NCBI GenBank assembly: GCA_029339195.1
Contig: JAPTJF010000258.1
Location: forward strand, 23,704-87,703
Reading direction: 5' to 3'
DNA length: 64,000 nt
Origin: Micractinium sp. NFX-FRZ
Lineage: Eukaryota > Chlorophyta > Trebouxiophyceae > Chlorellales > Chlorellaceae
The position numbers and the translations under genes are program-made. This document shows, one piece after another, positions 1 to 11,289 of the stretch (its first letter is position 1; each line of letters opens with the position of its first letter). The notes under the pieces are model-generated. The model ran no database searches. It saw only the letters and a list, made by a program, of their open reading frames with translations, and was not told the DNA's origin.

Positions 1-119
1 CTCGAGCAAAGGCAGCAGGCGGGGCAACGCTGCAAGATGATTGGGGACCAGCCTTGAGAGAAGGCGGGAGGTAAGGTAGCACGGCGGGGCCTGCAGCAGC
101 GAAACAGAAAAGCGGGGCC

Positions 120-3100
120 TCACTTGTTGCTGAGGTTGGGCACGGGGCTCAGTCCGTCGTCGCTGCCGCTGCCGTCAGCGCTGGTGGCTGCTGTGGTCCC
201 CGCCAGCGTGGCAGGCGCGGTGTTGGCACCCGCCAGGAAGCTTGCCAGGCCGGGGCCAGACACCAGCTGGTTCAGGCCCAGCGCTGACATGGCGGCATCG
301 CTGGCGACACGTGGCAGCAGGGAGGCTGAGCTGGCAGAGCCGGGCGGCTTGGGCGTGCTGCTGGTGCTGCCCCCGCTCTCCTGCTGGTACCGCATGACCA
401 GGGGCTTGACGCCTGCAGGCAGGGCAGAGGGGGTGGGCGGGGGGTGGTGAGTTGACGACTTAAGATCGGATGGCGGGAGTGGAGTGGGGCGAGTGAGGGC
501 GCGGGGTGGTGAGACGCGGCCTTTTTGGTGGGGTCGGTGGAGGTCAGGTGGAGTTAGGCAAGACAGACGTGAAAGTGATGTCAACAGAGCACTTGGGAAA
601 GGCCAGGCACAGGTGGCCAGCACATACACGACCGTCGATGATGCACGCCACCCCCGCCTGCCCGCTGGCCCCCCACCCCCTCACCCGTCAGCTGCGGAAT
701 GGCCAGCCCGTCCACCGCCTGCATCGCCTTGATGGCGCTGCCGATGTCGGAATAGTTCACAAAGGCGTAGGCCTTCACCGGGAACACGCGCACTGCGGGG
801 GAGGGAGGGAGGGAGGGGGGGGGACAAGAGGGAGGGGTGTGTGGGTGTATGTATTCGTGCCTCAGCTGGGGGTGTGCAGCATGTCTGTCGGCGTGGCTGG
901 CCCACAGAAGCTGGCCTTGATTTGGGGGGACACCCTGGGCAGATGCCACGTTGACCCGCCCAGCTCCAGCGCCCATGCCTGCCATGCCTCCTCATCTAAC
1001 TGCGCCCACGTTCCCAGAGAGGATGCACACGCACACCTCCTGCACTCCCTTGCCCCTCCCTCCCCTTCCATGCCAGCATGAACCACCATCAAACCGAAAC
1101 CAAACAGCAGACTGCCAGCAGTGCCTCTGCTCACCCGAGTCGACCTTGCCAAAGGAGGCAAACACCTCGAGCACGTGCTCATCCGTGGGCTTCTGTGTGA
1201 TGTTGCCCAGCCAGAGGTGGCGCGAGGGGACCATCACGGCTACAGGGGAGGAGCAGGGGAGGAGGGCAGCGGGGCAGCGGGTGGAGGTGAGGCAAGGTGG
1301 GTGGGTGAGGGCAAAGTGCCATGGGGCTGCTGCGTGCGGGTGGGGGTGCAAAATGCTGGGGCCGGGAGCTGGAGGGGCAGGGAGGCCAGGCGGGCAGGCT
1401 GCTGTTGTCTCAGAGCAGCGGGGTGGCGGGCACAATCAGGCACCTGCCTGTGGTTCCCTCTCCCTATCCTCCTCTCCCTCCCTCCCCGCGACGTGCCCAC
1501 TCCCCTCTCTCGCTCACTCTTGCCAGGGTCTGAGGGGTCCTCCCCCCGCCCCACGGGCCCGTCGTTGGCGGGCTTGTACCGCATCTTCAGCTGCTTGCTG
1601 CCGCTGAGAGGGGGCACCACCTGCGGGGTGGAAGGGACGCAGCAGGTCGGGGCAGGGTGGGGCAGGGCAGGGCAGGGCTGGGCACGGCGAGCGATGGGAG
1701 AGAAGGGCCCACAGTGTGCACGCATTCCTGCCGCCCACACAACAACTCACACACACATACAAAGGCAGCCACCGTGATATGGAGCGCAGCACCCAGTTGG
1801 GACTGCGGTGTGTGGATAACTCCAGGGCTCCTTGCGCTGGCTGGCTGGCTCACCGTGTTGTTCAGCGACTCAAAGGCGCGCGTGGCGTCCTCCACCCGCT
1901 CAAACTTGACAAAGGCGTAGCCCAGGGGGCCGATGCGCGCCGGGAAGACGGCGGCGTCGGTCAGCACGCCAAACCTGCGTGTCAGCAAGTGTTTGAGCAA
2001 ACAAGAGGGTGGGTCAAGGTGGGAGGGGCGGCGGTGGTGGGTGGGGGAGAAGAGCGGCGGCGTGCGTGGCGCAATCCGTGCGACGGAGCTGTTGCGCATG
2101 TGGGATCCGCGCAAGCACACACGCTGCAGGTTGCCCCCTACCGTCTCCCGCCCTGCCGGGTGCCCACCTGCCCAGCACGGCGTGCAGGTTCTTGGAGGTG
2201 GCGGTGGGCGCGATGTTGCCCAGCCAGATGCGGGGGGAGGGCTCCGAGCTGTTGCCGTCACGGTCCAGGTCCAGCCGGCAATAGCTGCAGTACCAAGGGG
2301 CAAGGAAGGCAGGGGATGCCGGCAAATCAGCCAAGGCCTGGGCAGTGGGCTGACTGGAGCGGGACAGTGAGGGACGAACGAGGCGGGTACCAGATCGAAA
2401 AGGCCGCCACACTGCGCCTCAAGCCAGTGCCCACCTGTCCTCGATGGGCGACCCGTCCCCGCCCAACAGCAGCCCCAGCACCCCTTCGCCCAACCGAAAT
2501 CTGTTGTGCCTCAAGCCGCTGCCCACCTGTCCTCTGTGGGCGACCCGTCCTCGTCCACCAGGCCCAGCGCCCGCAGGTGGATGGCGGCCTTCTTGGCGGG
2601 GCGGTACTTGATCAGCAGGCGGCGGTCGCCTGCACGGGGATGGCAGGAAGGATGTGGTAGATGAGGCAGGTGAGGTGGGGTGGCGTGGGTGGGGCAGGGG
2701 AAGGGAGGACGGGGAGCAAGGGCGGCAGTGCACACAACCACCACTTGCAACAATGGGCCCCAATGCGCTGCCACCTTCGATCACCTGCATCCTGCGGCGC
2801 AGCCACAAACCATGCTGCCCATCCCAAGCCCACACAGCAGGCTCCCTTACGGCCCACCAGGCAGCAGGCTCCAGCAGCAATGCAAGGCCCACCAACCAGC
2901 AGGCTCCAGCAGCAATGCAAGGCCCACCAGGCAGCAGGCCCCTAGCAGCAAGGCCTGTGCCCACCTGTGAGCTCCGCCACCACCTGGTCCTGCAACGTGG
3001 CAAACGCCGACACCGCCTCCTGGGTGGTGCGGTAGTTGACAAACGCATACATGCGGCCGGGGAAGGTGACCACGTCGTCCACCGTGCCAAACCTGTGCGG

Positions 3101-6100
3101 GCAGCGGGTGGGCAGCGGGGGCGGAGGTAAGAGCATGAATGATGGTTTGGGCAGTGGTGTAGACGGGGAGGTGACCCACCCACGTGCCAGCCATTTCGAG
3201 ACCTGGCAGCCAGCACCCCAGGCAGTGCCTGCCCTCCCCCAGGTCCTTCTCCCAGCCCTGCCTCCACTCCCGCAACCAAATCTATGTTTTTAAGCCAGCC
3301 GCCCCACCTCTCAAAGATGCTCTTGAGGACGGAGCGCGGCGTGCGCGTGCCCAGATTGCCGATCCACAGGTGGCGGGTGGGCTCTGCCGACTCATCACTG
3401 TTGGGGTCGGCGCCCTGCTGCGCCTGCTGCGCCTGCATGCCATGCCGGCCCAGCGGCGAGCCCATGCCGTTGGTTGGGGAGCCGGAGCTGCCGCTGGCGC
3501 GGCTGCCGGCCTGCTGTTGGCGCAGGCTGGCGAGCAGGGATTCGGCTGCAGAGGAGATGGAGCCAGAGCCAGCGCTGCCAGAGGACAGGTGGCGGGCCAT
3601 GAGTGCCTCCCCGCCTCCCACGCCGCCGCCGCCGTCGTCCAGGCAGCTCAGGCTGTTGCTGAGCAGGTGCATGCTGTGCGCGTCGTCCTCGCCTGCGGGC
3701 GCGCCGCCGTTGGGAGCCAGAGCGGCAAACAGCGAGTGACGGTGCTGCGGGGAGCCCTGCTGCGCCAGCTGGGCCAGGCCGCTGGCAGGGCTGCTGGCGG
3801 GGGAGCCCACAAAGAGGGCATCTTGCAGGTGCATGGACAGCATGCGATCCGTGTCGGCCGCTGCTGTGCCCGCTGCGGGGGCGCCGGCAGCGGCAAGCGC
3901 AGCGCCAAAGCTGTGCTGCCGCCCGCCGGGCAGGGGCGGCAGGCCGCCCTGCCGTGCGGTGTGCTGCGAGGATGTGAGCAGGCTGGGGTTCCCCACGGGG
4001 CTGGGGTAGGGGGCGGCGCTGCCGGGTGGGCTGGGGCAGGCGTAGGCGCTGCGCCCAGCCATGGGGCGAGACGTGGGTGGGGAGCCGGCTGCACGGGGGC
4101 ACGCAGGATGCGGGATGGGGGTGGGGAGGGCGGCATGGTCAGAGGATGGCCAAAGAGCACAGGAGGGCAGCGGGCGGGGTGAGCAAAGAGGGCAAGGCAT
4201 GCGTGAGCAGGCGGCAGCAGCAGCAGCACTCCCCTTGCAGACTGGGGTGGGCGCCACCTGCAAGCCACACCAGCACCCGACTGACATGCTCCCAGCGGGC
4301 GCACAGCTGCAGTGCGCCCACAGCACAGCACAGCACGGCATGGCACACCACCCTGAAGAACCCAGGCAGCTTGAGCCGGCCCCACCCCCCCACACAACAG
4401 GCAGCCCCCCCTGCTTGCCTGCCAGGGAGTGCATGTACGGGCTGCCAGCCATGGAGGAAGACAGGGAGGCACCCATGCCGGTGGAGTGCGGGGACGGCAC
4501 CGAATCCATCAGCAGCCCGCCCACCATGGCCGGCGAGCCAAACAGGCTGCCGCCGCTGGTGCGCGCCGGCGCCAGCGCCGCGGGCTCGGAGAACAGGCCG
4601 GCGCCGCCGGCGCTCATGCTGCCCAGGGCCTCGCTGCCGGGCTTGCCGAGCGAGGTGGCCAGCGCGCTCAGCGCAGACTGCTGCTGCTGCTGCAGCAGGC
4701 CCAGGCTGGTCAGCCCTGCAGCGTGCGCAGACAGCGGCATGCCCATCAGGCCGCCGGCAAACGGCCCACCAGAGGTGGCCTCCTGCCCCGCATCCGAGGC
4801 AGCCTCCGCCCGGCCCTCGCCGAGCAGCTGCGGCTCCGGGCTGTTGCTGCCCCCGCTGCTGGTGTCGCGGGAGGCGCCGGCGTCGCCATTGGCGGCCGGC
4901 GTGGCAGCGGCGGCTGCGTTGGGAGTGGCGGGTTGGTCGTCCATCTGCTCTGGTGTGCCCGGCTGGTCGCCGCCGCTGCTGTAGGCCTGTGACTGCTCGC
5001 CTTCCACAGCTTCTGATGCGAGAAGTCCATCAGGCATCGACTCGCCTGCCAGCTCAGCGACGCCGCGGCCCGTCGCCACTGCAGCGAGCGCCGCGCCAAG
5101 CGTGGCCGTCTCGGCAGCAAGGGCTGCGGCGGCCAGCTGCGCGGCGGACAGGGTCGGCTGGGCGGAAGAGAGCTCGGCCAGCTCGCGCCGGCGGGCCTCC
5201 AGCGCTTGCTCATACGCCTCCTCGCGCTCACGCTGCTCACCGTGGAAAAGGGAGGGGAGGTGGGGTGTGTGAGGGCACAGGGGGAAGGTGCCGCGGTTAG
5301 AGACATGACATCAGGTGTCGCCAGGTGTCAGTTACGCCAGCTGGTGCACGACTGGCAGGTGCGCAGTGCCAACCAGCGGGCAGCGAATGCTTGCAGATTG
5401 CACGCATCCATCGCCGCAAACCGGACCTCCTCTCCCCTTCCCCTCACCTGTGCCTGCAGGCGCTCTGCCATCCCCTGCTGCTGCTGCTGCTCCAGCTGTG
5501 CAGCCTTGGCAGCCGCGGCCTCGCTGTCGCCGCCCTCACACTGCAGCATCTCCTCATCTTCCTCGCCGCCGTCGCTGCTGCCGTTGAGGCGCTGGGTCTT
5601 GCCGTCGGGCTGGTCGGCACCAAAGGAGGTGGACCGGCTGAAAGCCTGCAGCACAAGAGGGGAGGCAGGGGCAGGGGCAAGCAGGGGTTGGTGGTGGGGC
5701 AAGGCAGCGCTGCTGCGGGCCAGTTGCTCTGCTCAACATGAAGCACAGGCAGTGATGGCGGCCAGGCGCCACTTGCCCGTGAGCGCTGGCGCAAAATGCA
5801 GCCGCCCGCACCCTGCCCTCCCCTCCCCTCCCGCCCCACCTTCTTCTTCTTGCCCTTCTTGCTGCCGCCCGCCGCGGCCGCCCCCTCCTCCGCCTCCATC
5901 TCCTCCAGCTCCCGCAGCAGCTCAGCCTGGCGAGCCTCCGCCGCCTGCTGGGTGGCGCCCTCCAGCAGCTGGGCACAGGCCTCATGGCGCAGCTGCCGCG
6001 CCAGCTGGAGCGCGTTGGCGCCGCTGCGGGTGCGGACCAGCAGGTCCAGGGGTGGGAAGGAGGAAGGGGAGCCCGAACTCTCGCCCGTGCCCTCCCCCTC

Positions 6101-9100
6101 CTCCTGCTCAGGCTGCGCTGCCAGCAGCAGCAGCAGCTCCAGGCAGCGCGCGTGGCCGGCCAGGGCGAGGCGGTGCAGCAGGGTGCAGCCGTCGCGGTCG
6201 GGGGTGTTGACGCCGTCGGGGGCGGCGCAGCGCAGCAGGGCGACCACGCCGCGCACGGCGTCGGCGGTGGGCCGCCACGTCAGCGGCTCCTCCCACGTCG
6301 CCTGGTGGCAGCCAAGCCTGTGGCGGCGGCGGGGGCAGGCAGGGGGCGCAGGCGGTGAGCTGAGATGTTATGCCAGAGGGTAAGCCAGCGGTGCAGAAGC
6401 TGCAGCCTTGGTAGCACACCCCTGTGACAGACGCACTGGCAGCAACGGCGGTGGCACCCTGGGGCATGCAGCCAGGCCATGCCGCAAAGCAGGGGCGCAG
6501 CAGGCGGGCGGGGGGCGCCCACCTTGAGCAGTCGAGCTGGATGGTTGGCTCCGCCGCCAGGCCCGCACCCAGCAGCTCCTCTGCCGTCGGCTGTGCCTCC
6601 AGCAGCGCCAGCAGCTCAGGGCTGCGCCCCAGCGTGCCGCAGGCAAGCGCCACCGCCTCCTGTGCCGCCTCCAGCTGCTCGCGCTGCAGCTGCGCCGCCA
6701 GGGCCGCGGCTGCCACGGGGTCGCGTGCCTCGGCGGATGCCAGCATGGCGCCCACGGCAGCCAGGCCAAACAGCTGAACTGCCAGCACGTCGCGCGGCTG
6801 CCGTGCGGCTTCCTTGCCAGCAGCGGAGGAGACGACGACAAACACAGCGGCGGCGATGGAGCAGCCGCCGGCGACGAGCTCGGCCTGGTTGGCCTGCCCG
6901 CCCGACGCCAGCTCCTGCCACGTCAGCCCGCAGCCGCCAGCCTGGCAGAGGTGGTACAGCGTGCGCAGCGTGCTGGCCTGCGTGCGCGCCTCCTGCGCCT
7001 GCCCCGCCACAAGCAGCACCGCGGCCGCCGCCTCGCGGCTCAGCAGCGCAGCGGCCACAGCGGGCTGCTGAGCTGTCGCGCCGCTGGCGACGGACAGGAA
7101 GTCGCAGCAGTGCTTCAGGAGGGGGTCATCCTGCGGCGGTGGTAAGGGAGGGAGGGAGGAGGGGGGAGGAGACAGGGGCGGGGTCAGGGAGCGCAGAGAG
7201 GGTTGGGAGGAGGCAGGGTAACCAGCAGCTGCTGCGAGCTGCGCAGCTGCACCCCGACCCCCATCGCGGTACACAGCCGCTGCAGTCCCTGTGCTGCTCC
7301 ACACTGGGGCTGCCACTCGTCACCCTCGACATTTGACCCACCCCTCCTCACCTTCTTGTCGCAGCTCTGCAGCATGGCCAGCACCACGGCGGTGCCCTGC
7401 AGCAGCAGCTCCGGCACCAGCGGCGAGCCGGGGGCGCCCTGGAGCAGGCGCTGCAGCACGCGGGACATGCCCCACACGGCGGCACGGCCGACTTCCACGA
7501 GCCTGCGGGGGCGGGGGCGGGGGCGGGGGCGGGGCAGCAGTGTGGGGCTGGTGAGGGCGGGGATGGGGGCGGAGGCGGGGGCGGGGGCGCAGCGTGGAAC
7601 CGGCGAGGGCGCTGGGGATGCTCGGCTTGCCAGTGCTCGCATGCAGCCATTTGGCGCCTCGCGGCAGCTGTTGTAGCAGCGCGGCCGGAGCGCACGTCGG
7701 GACTGCCCAGCATGTGCCGGCCGCACGCATGTGCAGCTTCGCCGCATCGTGCACAGCTGCCCTGGGAAGGGCGGAAGGCTGGGCAGAAGCATGGGCCCGG
7801 CTGGCCGCCTCACCTGCGCTCCACCTGGGCCTGAGCCGCCTGCCAGATGGCCACAGCCGCTGCCTGCAGCTCCTGCTGCGAGGCGCCGTCACGGCAGGCC
7901 AGCTGCGCCAGCAGCAGGAGGCCGTGCTCCTCGGCGGGCCACTCGCTGGCAGCGGCGGCCATGGCGGCAGCAACGGCCTGCATGCCGCCGGCTGAGCCCG
8001 CCGCCGCCAGCTGGCGGAGGTTGCCAGCGTGGCCGCCGCACATGTGGTGCAAAGCCTGCAGGCCCTCGACAATGGCCTGAGAGCGCTGCTGCTGCTTCTG
8101 CTGCTGCTGGGACGCCGCGGCGCCCGCTGCCCCGCAGTCCACAGCACCGCCGTCAGTTGAGGCCGCGGCGGGAGTGGGGGCGCAGAGCAGCGCGAGTGCT
8201 GCCACCGCAGCAGGCACGGTGCCGGCTGCACCCAGCAAGTCCTGCTGCTCACTGCTGATGTGGCTGCTGCAGCCGAGGCAGCTGGCCAGGCGCAGCAGCA
8301 GGTGCAGGCCCGCGACCGCAACGGCCGGCTCTGCGGGGTGGCGCTGCATCGCCGCCACTGCTTGCTGCGCCACCGCTGCCAGCTGCAGCTGCTGCGAGGC
8401 ATCCTGCGGGCAGTGATTGATTGGGGTTCACGTGAGTAAAGGTTGGTGTGTTTTAAAGATTGTAAGGGTGCACGATGGGTGTTTGGGCGGAAGATCAAGG
8501 GGGGCCGCACGGTTGCCGCGCGGGGTGCCCCTGAACCCTGCCTTCCCAACTCCCCAGGATGCCGTGCCCACCTGCACGCCGCTGCATTCCTGGAATGACT
8601 GCAGCGTTGCTCCCAGGGCCAGGCTCGCACGGGTGGCTATCTGCAGCGCAGAGAAGCACACAAAACGGCAAGAGGAGTGGGCCACGGCACGCCTCTGCGT
8701 GGGTGTAGGAGGGCGGGTGCGACGCCACCTTATCACTACCCAGCGGCACCGCTGCTGGGTGCGCGGGAGCGCGGTAACACGAATTTTCTGGCACGCACGG
8801 CCATATGAGGCGGGCTTGCGCGCTGGAGGGGCCCTTGCCAAGCCGCCAAAGCGAGTGCGTATCCGCTGCGCCCCCGATGCAGCCGCTACGGCAGCCCCCC
8901 GGCGCCCCACCCGTGTTCAAAATGCTGTTTGGAACACTTCGCACCTCCGGGCTCGGGTGGGTCAGGGCCCCGCAGCAGGAGGCGCAAAGTTGCGAGGCTA
9001 CATCGGCGGGCAGGCCGGGGCTGCTGCTGCCGGCCACCCTAGTGATGAGGTCAAGTAAAGCTGAGGCCTTGGCGGCGCTCGAGGGGCCCTCGGTCAGGGC

Positions 9101-9573
9101 GAGCTGCAGCTGCGCTGCAGACTGCTGCAGCACCACCACTACGTCGCTGCGCTGGTGCTCATTGCTGGCTCTGGAGGGCGGGTCGGTCATGTGGAGGGGT
9201 GCGAGAACATTAGCGGAGGGGCCGGGCGCTCGTGTGGGGGCCCTCCTGTGGGTGTGGGGCCCACGCACGGAGACTGCAAACGGTGTGTGCTTGTGTGAAG
9301 GAATGCTGGAGCGTAAGCAGAGCAAGGGGAGACGCAGGTAGGGCGATCTGCAGGTTGATGATGCCAGGCCAGCAAGCCCAGCCACAAGTGGATTTTTTTA
9401 GGCACTTCACTGGGTGCTACCAGGGTTGCCACACACCATGGGCATGCGGCTGCAGATAAGCAATGGTCCTCCAAAGCTCGCCGCCACATCCGGACCGGCA
9501 CTCTCACCCACACGTTGGCTGCTGCTGCCTCTTGCGCCTCCTTCTTGACGTTGGAGAGTCCGCCGCCTCTCAT
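120..9573 (-). CDS. Giant armadillo-like / ankyrin / triple-RRM RNA-binding protein
   Basis: Eighteen phase-consistent exons: 9573-9508, 9151-8945, 8640-8572, 8403-7814, 7502-7352, 7130-6523, 6317-5840, 5645-5448, 5232-4419, 4088-3308, 3092-2965, 2629-2527, 2284-2168, 1974-1854, 1620-1518, 1239-1135, 792-685, 412-120, giving about 1,679 residues. Residues about 25-560 are Leu/Ala-rich helical repeats of armadillo/HEAT type. Residues about 565-720 carry ankyrin-like repeats (DGCTLLHRLALAGHARCLEL) and end in a lysine-rich stretch. A coiled Glu/Gln stretch and a Ser/Gly/Gln-rich linker follow. Three RRMs lie at about 1297-1375, 1412-1495 and 1517-1590, with RNP2-like HLWIGNL, RIWLGNI, HLWLGNI and RNP1-like MYAFVNY, GYAFVKF, AYAFVNY. 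The spacing resembles SPEN/FPA-type plant RNA-processing factors, so nuclear RNA binding is inferred. The intron after 4419 is GC-AG. The start is uncertain: ATG 9573 is the first in frame after a stop, but an upstream exon is possible. Confidence 0.8.
2427..2465 (-). repeat. Decoy copy of an RRM-gene exon 3' end and donor
   Basis: The last bases of the exon at 2629-2527, encoding GDGSPIEDR-like sequence, recur here with their GTGGGC donor about 92 bases further into the following intron. The real exon reads EDGSPTEDR. Phase continuity supports the donor at 2527 as the real one. Confidence 0.7.
2851..2955. repeat. 35-base minisatellite, three copies, in an intron
   Basis: Three tandem 35-base units begin at 2851, 2886 and 2921, each starting GGCCCACCA. 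They lie in the intron just downstream (minus sense) of the RRM1 exon ending at 2965. Confidence 0.85.
7506..7590. repeat. G-rich hexamer array in an intron
   Basis: Repeated GGGGGC/GGGGCG units run from about 7506 to 7535, with a looser block near 7561-7590. They lie inside the intron between the exons at 7814 and 7502. The plus strand could form G-quadruplexes. This is a simple repeat without further evidence of function. Confidence 0.7.
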
Positions 9574-11289
9574 CCACACGGTGGCCGCTGCCTGCCGCTC
9601 AGCCGCCACTCACCGCTCCGAGATGCACAAGGGCAGGTGGGCAGGCCTGCACAGCGGGGTTCCCATGAGCAGCAATGCACATGCTGGGCTCTTTTGCTCC
9701 GTATACATGCAGTGTGGCTCGTGGACCCACGGTTTCTGGCACCCACTGACCCAGCGATGCTGGAACGCATGCTATCACCACACATTGTGCGGCAGGTGTG
9801 GCGCGTAGCAGGCGGAGGGCAGCTGCAAGGAGCGGGGCGCCACATCATCACGACATCCCCTGTGCTGCATGCGTGCCATGTGCAGGCCATGTGCGTGCTT
9901 GCCAGCTGCTGCGGCTCACCACAGGTGCATGTGTGGCAGCTGGTGGCAGCAGGGCACACACGCCCGCGGAGGTGCCCACACCCTGACTGCGCATGTGGGG
10001 CGGGTCGGGTGGTATCATGCCTGGCATCCTGCCAGCTCAGCGCTACCAGCCCAGCTGGTCGCCCGCCAGCAGCTGTGTCACTGTCTGACCCAGGGCGCTC
10101 CACTACCCTTTGCCAGGAAGTCCCCTCGTCCCCTGTTGCCCCTCCTTCCCTTCCCACCAGTGCCTGGCAGCTGAGGCCTGGTACCTTAGCTGCGCAACTC
10201 ATGTCACACACGTGCACACAAGTTGCTCGGCCGGTCATGGTGATGTATTGCACTCATGTGGTGACGACATACCGTACGTGACCTGACCCCTCATCCCATG
10301 CAGCTCTCCTCTGGGGGGGCGTCTGCTGTACCCTCTCTGGCGCCACTCATTCCTGCATCAATGCCCACCGGGGCCCCACCACATGCCGGGAGGCCATCAC
10401 TGGCCATGCCGCCGCTGTGCTCTCCAGCCACTGCCTGCCTGGCGGCAGCGCTCCCGGTGATACGTGTACAGCAACTTACAAGGCGGATATAGCCGATGAG
10501 TGTTCACAAAACCTGTTGGGAGAGAGGAGCGAGGCAAAAGGCGAAGGCGGGCGCGGGAGTGGGGGGCGGGTACATGCGGCCGGTGTTGTGCGCGCCTGCC
10601 CAACCGAGCGCGGCGCGCGGGACGCTGCCCCTTTTTCCATGGCGGCTTGGGGTGGGCGGAAAAATGCATGGCACGCCGCTGGCGCGCGCATTGCAGTGCA
10701 GGGGAGAGGGGAGGGTGCGAGGAGTGGGGAGCAGCAGAACACAGGGGGGAGAGTGACAGGCAGAGTGCAGCGGGGAGCAGGGGAGCGACTGTCAGCAGAG
10801 AAAGGAAGGATGGGGAGGTGGCACGCCGGCACCACTAGAGAGGGGAGAGGAGAAAATGGCGGCCGGGGGCGGCGGCGGAGCTGGTGGGTTCAGGCAGCAG
10901 CAGCAGCAGCAGCAAAGGAGTACAAGGCTGCTGGCGGCGACCCGTCTGGGGTGCCTGACCACCTGCTCAACGCATGCACGGCAGGGGCGCCCAGGTGCCA
11001 AGGCGGGGGAGAAGGGGAAAAGGGGGTTGCATGATACGGCAACAGGGGGGCTGAGAGAGAGGGGAGGCGCCCGGCACGCGGGCACGGGCGTGCGGGGCGT
11101 GGTGGACCCCCCTGGCCCACAAAAGCACAGGTCAGCGCGCGCACACTGGCGCGCAATACACAGCAAGGCTGGACGTCCTTGGGGGGGCGGCACCCTGGGG
11201 CGGGAGATGCGGCGGTTGGTGGTCGGCAAGTGCAGCAAGCAAGGTGGTGTGCAGGCGTGCAGTGGCCTGTGCTGCCGCCGCGGCGCCCG
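9574..11289. other. Intergenic region upstream of the ARM-ANK-RRM gene
   Basis: No convincing coding gene lies between the start of the minus-strand ARM-ANK-RRM gene and the stop of the PP2A gene. On the minus strand a 33-base segment at 10512-10480 is bounded by a pyrimidine-rich acceptor ending CCAACAG and a strong GTAAGT donor. It could be a 5' untranslated or extra N-terminal exon of the downstream gene. Pyrimidine-rich and CAG-repeat sequence fills 10680-10920. Confidence 0.5.

Noticed and set aside
2419..5079. 886-residue open frame on the minus strand as a single exon
   Set aside because: It reads through the introns at 4418-4089 and 3307-3093; the RRM1 sequence continues only when these are spliced, with correct phases.
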